This document shows positions 33,853 through 37,586 of a stretch of 37,586 bases of DNA, piece by piece. Under the pieces are notes generated by a model that saw only the letters and a list, made by a program, of their open reading frames with translations, had not been told where the DNA came from and did not search any database. Source of the stretch: an uncultured Lachnospiraceae bacterium (GTDB lineage: Bacteria; Bacillota; Clostridia; Lachnospirales; Lachnospiraceae); the NCBI GenBank assembly GCA_949840915.1, contig CATKXY010000023.1, positions 1 to 37,586 of the forward strand. Reading direction: 5' to 3'. The position numbers and the translations under genes were made by a program. Within the stretch, counting starts at the first letter, position 1. The number at the start of each line of letters is the position of its first letter.

Positions 33853-35070
33853 TCAGAGCCCGGACCCGGCCCTGATCTCTGTCACCTGTGCGTCAATACT
33901 GCCGTCCTGCATCCGGATCGTGAGCTGCTGTCCCGGACAGACTCCCCGCACGGAGCGGATATTTTGTCCCTTTTCATCCTCCACATAGGAAAAACCGCTC
34001 TTTAATCTGTCCAACGGCGAAAGTCCCCGTATTCTCTCGATATAGAGATCCAGCTCGTGGCGTTTCCTTCTCAATATTCGCTCCATATGCTCCTGCAGCT
34101 GTTCCTCCAGCCGAAGCCCCTCCTGTCTTCTGGCCCGGATTCTGCTCACGGGACTGCCGTATCTCAATGCCACGGCGTATCTTTCGAGACGCGTGCGCTC
34201 CTCGCCCGACTTATGCCTCATCAGCTGCAGCAGCCGTTCCCTTGCACTCTCCAGGGCTCCCAGAATCTCCCGGATATCCGTCACCGCAAGCTCAGCCGCC
34301 GCAGAGGGAGTGGGTGCCCGCAGATCCGATACAAAATCAATGATGGTCGTGTCCGTCTCATGTCCCACCGCCGAAATAACGGGAACGGAGCAGTCAAATA
34401 CCGCCTGGGCGACTATCCTTTCGTTGAACCCCCACAGATCTTCGATAGATCCGCCGCCGCGGCCCACGATCATCACATCCACCCCCAGACGCTCCAGCGC
34501 CCGGATGCCCCGGACGATGCTCTCCGCCGCCGCGGCCCCCTGTACGATAGCGGGATAAAGAATAATCTGCACATAGGGATTGCGCCTGGCAGCGATCTGA
34601 ATGATATCCCGCACCGCCGCCCCCGTGTCAGCCGTCACTACACCCAGAGTCCTGATATATCTCGGGATGGGCTGCTTGTACTCCGGGGCGAACATTCCGC
34701 ACTCCGCAAGCTCCGCCTTCAGCTGTTCAAACTTCTCATAGAGAAGACCGGCCCCGTCCAGAACGATCTGTTTTGCGTAGAGCTGGTATTTGCCGTCCCG
34801 CTCGTACACATCCACGGAACCGCCCACCACCACCTGCTGCCCCTCGGCCAGACGAAAGGAGAGACCGGACCGCTGCGTGGCAAACATGACACAGTTTACC
34901 ACGCCCTTTGCATCCTTTAACGTAAAATAAATATGTCCAGAGGAATGATATTTGCAGTTGCTGACCTCTCCTTTCACAAAGAGGGACTGCAAAAGATAGT
35001 CCTGCGTGAACATATTTTTTACATAGGCATTTAATTGTCCCACTGTATAGACATTACGAATTGCTCTCAC
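33853..35070 (-). CDS. xseA: Exodeoxyribonuclease VII large subunit, GTG start
   Basis: 405 residues from the GTG at 35070, overlapping nusB by 17 bases; the ribosome site is weak, so coupling with nusB translation is likely. Degrades single-stranded DNA from both ends. N-terminal OB fold (1-100; VKGEVSNCKYHSSGHIYFTL), nuclease domain with GVVTADTGAAVRDIIQIAARRN, IVGRGGGSIEDLWGFNE and SAVGHETDTTIIDFVSDLRA, then a coiled-coil C-terminal part. A little shorter than E. coli XseA but complete. Confidence 0.94.
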   Translation of the reverse strand: MRAIRNVYTVGQLNAYVKNMFTQDYLLQSLFVKGEVSNCKYHSSGHIYFTLKDAKGVVNCVMFATQRSGLSFRLAEGQQVVVGGSVDVYERDGKYQLYAKQIVLDGAGLLYEKFEQLKAELAECGMFAPEYKQPIPRYIRTLGVVTADTGAAVRDIIQIAARRNPYVQIILYPAIVQGAAAAESIVRGIRALERLGVDVMIVGRGGGSIEDLWGFNERIVAQAVFDCSVPVISAVGHETDTTIIDFVSDLRAPTPSAAAELAVTDIREILGALESARERLLQLMRHKSGEERTRLERYAVALRYGSPVSRIRARRQEGLRLEEQLQEHMERILRRKRHELDLYIERIRGLSPLDRLKSGFSYVEDEKGQNIRSVRGVCPGQQLTIRMQDGSIDAQVTEIRAGSGL

Positions 35071-35491
35071 CCGATTTCAAAATCTTTGCCAGAATCGCAT
35101 TGACAAACCCGCCGGAAGCATCCGAACCATACTGCTTGGCGATAGCCACCGCCTCGTCGATGGCGACAGATCCCGGTATATCCTCATCAAGAAGAATCTC
35201 ATATGCGCCGAGACGCAATACTGCCAGCTCCACCTTTCCCATGCGGGAGGTGTCCCAGCCCTCGGTATTATCATTGATAACTCTGTCCAATTCCGACAGC
35301 TTCTCCAGAATCCTGCCGCAGCGTCCGGTAATATAGTCCCCGTTCCGTCCGTCCATGACATGACCGGTATCTTCCGCAGGTATATCCTCCGTAAAAAGCT
35401 GCTTCTGTTCCTCCATCTCCTGCGCGGGATAAAACTCCGCCCGGAACAAAAGCCGGAACACCTGCTCTCTCAGCTCGTGTCGTCCCATCAT
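35054..35491 (-). CDS. nusB: Transcription antitermination factor NusB
   Basis: 145 residues; ATG at 35491 or the adjacent ATG at 35488, with AAAGGGA upstream. All-helical RNA-binding protein that with NusE (S10) binds boxA RNA in rRNA transcripts. Family core GKVELAVLRLGAYEILLDED and GSVAIDEAVAIAKQYGSDAS, then FVNAILAKI. Starts 14 bases after asp23. Confidence 0.94.
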   Translation of the reverse strand: MMGRHELREQVFRLLFRAEFYPAQEMEEQKQLFTEDIPAEDTGHVMDGRNGDYITGRCGRILEKLSELDRVINDNTEGWDTSRMGKVELAVLRLGAYEILLDEDIPGSVAIDEAVAIAKQYGSDASGGFVNAILAKILKSGESNS

Positions 35492-35505
35492 AATCGTTTG
35501 TCCCT

Positions 35506-35892
35506 TTATTTATCCTTCTTCATGCTCACGCCTGCGATCCTGATATTGACACTCTCACAAGCCAGACCGGTCATATTCTCAATGGCGCTCTTCACCTTGT
35601 TCTGCACCTGCTGACAGGTGGCAGGAATATTGTATCCATAGTCCATCGTCACCGCCAGATCCACATTCACGCAGCCCTCCTGCACGGAGACGCGTACGCC
35701 CTTGGTCAGCTTCTTCATGCCCACTCTCGACATCAGCTCATTGGTGATGTTGCCCGCCATGGAACTCACGCCGCTCACCTCGGTAGCCGCCAGGGATGCG
35801 ATCATTGCCACCACATCATCCGCGATCTGCACGGCTCCCACATTCTCGTCAGCCTTGAGCACCACAGTGTTCTGATCGATTGCCTTTTCCAT
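35506..35892 (-). CDS. Asp23/Gls24 family envelope stress protein
   Basis: 128 residues of the Asp23/Gls24 (DUF322) family: IADDVVAMIASLAATEVSGV, SVQEGCVNVDLAVTMDYGYN and a helical end. Gram-positive members sit at the membrane and take part in alkaline and envelope stress responses. The ATG has GGAGGGA five bases upstream. First gene of the operon that runs to recN, from the promoter at 35946-35975. Confidence 0.9.
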   Translation of the reverse strand: MEKAIDQNTVVLKADENVGAVQIADDVVAMIASLAATEVSGVSSMAGNITNELMSRVGMKKLTKGVRVSVQEGCVNVDLAVTMDYGYNIPATCQQVQNKVKSAIENMTGLACESVNIRIAGVSMKKDK

Positions 35893-35945
35893 TCTGTTCC
35901 CTCCGTTTCCGCCCGAACAGCCCGGGCAGCCTGAATATAGTGACT

Positions 35946-35975
35946 ATTATACCACAGCTACCGCTCACTTGTCAC
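35946..35975 (-). promoter_or_regulatory. Promoter for the asp23-nusB-xseAB-ispA-dxs-tlyA-nadK-argR-recN operon
   Basis: Minus strand: -35 GTGACA (35970-35975), 18-base spacer ending TGG (extended -10), consensus -10 TATAAT (35946-35951). The -35 is inside the last codons of the upstream transglutaminase-like gene. The leader (about 45 bases) has a small hairpin CCCG/CGGG. Confidence 0.8.
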
Positions 35976-37343
35976 CATAAAAAATGTCAGTGTAAGCTGC
36001 CTGTCATTGCTGCTGTAGACAAACGAATTGATTCCCGTCCCCGCCAGATAGTCAAAAATCTCCCGGCGGTCCAGAAGCGTCTCATACATGGTTCTGTAGC
36101 AGACTTCGTCCGCACACCGCAGCGCGATACACATGCTTCCCTGCTCCAGCCTGCGCTCCACCAGCTCCGCCAGTTTTTCCTCATCGTAATCCTCAAACAG
36201 GGCGTTCTCCCTGACATAATAGTTGTCGGCTTCCGCAGTGCATTCGGGCATGGGCTCCGACTCGTCCAGAATATGCGTCCGGATAAGCTGCTCCGTTGTG
36301 ATGCACAGATAGTCATAACTGATCTCGGGCAGATTGCCCCCCGCAGTTTTCTCTCCGCTCTGATCTTTGTTCTGATCCGCAGTCTGGCCGGTGTCCGGAT
36401 CCGTATCCTGATCCGCGCTCTGATAGGAGATATCCCCCCAGGTGGCGTCCACATAATAGTAATCCCCGTCCGCCCGCACCAGATTCCACGCATGTCCCTC
36501 CCCGGTGTCCCGGACTTTTCCCTGCACCAGAGCGCACTCGATGCCCATACGGTTCATCAGGTACTGGAACGCCTTGGCATAACCCTGGCAGACAGAGGCA
36601 TGCCCCACAAAAACGGAATAAATATTCTGATTCTCACTGGCCTCCAGATCATATTCCGTCTCGTGGATCAACTTCTCATAGACGTATTTGATCTTTTCAT
36701 AGTCGTCCGTATCCCGGGGCGCTCCCGCAAGTAGCTCATCCACCGACTGTTCGATCTGACGCCTGCGCTCCACCGCCGTATCCCAGTCCAGATTGTAAGT
36801 GCCGGTAAACTCGATGGCGACGGTCTTGAGTCCCCATGTAAACTTGGTGTAACTGTATCCTTCCACATAAAAAAGCTCCGGGTGGTCATTCAGCACACTC
36901 TGAAAAATCTTGTCCACTCTGTTTTCGTCCAGCCCGGCTTTGATGCCCTGCTCGGAAAGCTTTATCTTGTCCGTCATGGTCCCCATGGCCCGTGCCATGT
37001 CCCGGTACCAGATCTGCTCGTTCTCGTTCAGATTGGCATATGCATAAGCACTGCACTCTTCATTCAGGAGGCTGCCGTTCTCGGGAAGCTCCCACGGCAC
37101 GGGTTCCTGCGCGTCCCCTGAGGACACCCCGGCATCCCCCGCAGACACCATGACTTTCGCCTGCCGTTCCAGCTCCTCCAGCAAAAGCTGTCTCTCATTT
37201 GAGTCCTGCGACACCACCTGCTCCCCGGCCTGCCACAAAAGCCATTCCGGCGAGCACCCTGAGGCGCCGATTACCGCGCAGATCATAAAGACTGCCATCG
37301 ATATGCTTTTGTAACAAATATTTCCGGGTTCGCGTTTTCCCAT
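35958..37343 (-). CDS. Transglutaminase-like lipoprotein
   Basis: 461 residues. Signal peptide with lipobox GASGC (Cys30), so it is tethered outside the membrane. The C-terminal half is a transglutaminase-like (papain-fold) domain with a full triad: Cys252 (ASVCQGYAKAF), His284 (GEGHAWNL) and Asp299 (YYVDATWGD). Bacterial members are often cysteine peptidases or cross-linking enzymes. A low-complexity Asp/Gln/Thr insert (about 309-340) directly follows the catalytic Asp. The N-terminal part (35-210) is helical with no named domain. The ATG is 13 bases after GGAGGGA, longer than usual, so the start is a little uncertain. It lies 25 bases after the preceding partial gene, probably one operon. 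Confidence 0.85.
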   Translation of the reverse strand: MGKREPGNICYKSISMAVFMICAVIGASGCSPEWLLWQAGEQVVSQDSNERQLLLEELERQAKVMVSAGDAGVSSGDAQEPVPWELPENGSLLNEECSAYAYANLNENEQIWYRDMARAMGTMTDKIKLSEQGIKAGLDENRVDKIFQSVLNDHPELFYVEGYSYTKFTWGLKTVAIEFTGTYNLDWDTAVERRRQIEQSVDELLAGAPRDTDDYEKIKYVYEKLIHETEYDLEASENQNIYSVFVGHASVCQGYAKAFQYLMNRMGIECALVQGKVRDTGEGHAWNLVRADGDYYYVDATWGDISYQSADQDTDPDTGQTADQNKDQSGEKTAGGNLPEISYDYLCITTEQLIRTHILDESEPMPECTAEADNYYVRENALFEDYDEEKLAELVERRLEQGSMCIALRCADEVCYRTMYETLLDRREIFDYLAGTGINSFVYSSNDRQLTLTFFMVTSER

Positions 37344-37368
37344 ACGTTATCTGCATTCCCTCCATGTG

Positions 37369-37586
37369 TTAATTTTTGGCAAATTCCGTGAGCACCAGTC
37401 CCTCGTTCCTGTCCAGGGTCATGCCCACGCTCCAGGAATTGATGAAAAGCAATAGCGGATTCCCCTTCATATCCCTGACCTTTTTCATGTCGGAGGTTCC
37501 CACCAGTCTGCCCACGTCGATCTCATCCTTGTTTGCGATCCAGCGGATATGCTCATAGGGCAGATTCTCCAGACGGATCTCCACAT
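37369..37586 (-). CDS. 3' end of an unrecognised gene, cut by the window edge
   Basis: The frame is open to the right edge and ends with TAA at 37369; about 72 C-terminal residues are visible (VEIRLENLPYEHIRWIANKD, later LLLFINSWSVGMTLDRNEGL). I do not recognise a family. A GTG at 37584 could be a start but has no room for evidence. It is 25 bases before the transglutaminase-like gene and likely shares its transcript. Confidence 0.6.
   Translation of the reverse strand, partial: VEIRLENLPYEHIRWIANKDEIDVGRLVGTSDMKKVRDMKGNPLLLFINSWSVGMTLDRNEGLVLTEFAKN

Noticed and set aside
1..37586. CRISPR array, mobile element, prophage or defence system
   Set aside because: No regularly spaced repeats, transposase, integrase, terminal repeats or defence-type proteins were seen on either strand; gene content is mostly core metabolism and signalling.

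Overview
This window reads as chromosomal DNA from a spore-forming, Gram-positive member of the Clostridia, most likely Lachnospiraceae (inference from gene content and order; I cannot name a species). The signs are an intact-looking spoIVB, an asp23-nusB-xseAB-ispA-dxs-tlyA-nadK-argR-recN-spoIVB cluster, Firmicutes-type families (DUF1836, YerC/TrpR-like, class III fructose-1,6-bisphosphatase, Asp23/Gls24), strong AGGAGG-type ribosome binding sites and sigma-A promoters with 17-base spacers. Coding sequence looks moderately GC-rich. No rRNA, tRNA, CRISPR array, insertion sequence, phage or plasmid gene was seen. The window looks like core chromosome with a few accessory genes. Nearly everything is on the minus strand; only yerC, an Asn-rich lipoprotein, typA and a thioredoxin are on plus.

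Left part (1-12.4 kb): a PAS-GGDEF-GGDEF-EAL cyclic-di-GMP protein cut by the left edge, preceded by two membrane-associated zinc-ribbon proteins (Tim44-like and SPFH). Then come an orphan NMT1/THI5-like lipoprotein, a HIT protein, a DUF1836 regulator overlapping a PHP phosphatase, divergent yerC, a bactofilin with a degenerate LytM/M23 partner, an orphan PTS EIIC, an orphan eukaryote-type HisA and an Asn-rich lipoprotein.

Middle (12.4-25.2 kb): dapA-dapB-fbp lies behind a strong promoter and a well-formed lysine riboswitch (16386-16224, minus). So lysine synthesis, and possibly the gluconeogenic phosphatase, answers to lysine. Upstream lie a CobO-type adenosyltransferase, a double-OB SSB-like gene divergent from typA/bipA, an EamA transporter with a membrane-anchored EAL protein, a secreted PL9 pectate lyase and a thioredoxin.

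Right part (25.2-37.6 kb): a compact housekeeping operon running from asp23 to recN, with spoIVB at its end behind a possible sigma-G promoter. It links cell-envelope stress, transcription antitermination, DNA repair, isoprenoid synthesis (IspA, Dxs), rRNA methylation, NADP synthesis and arginine control. spo0A, which normally follows spoIVB, is not there; a convergent thioredoxin gene is. Beyond asp23 are a transglutaminase-like lipoprotein and the 3' end of an unidentified gene.

I found no clear novel defence or mobile system. The most unusual items are the ligand-less M23/bactofilin pair with an inverted repeat over its promoter and ribosome binding site, the fbp gene in a lysine-riboswitch operon, the SPFH/Tim44/c-di-GMP cluster, and the displaced spo0A.
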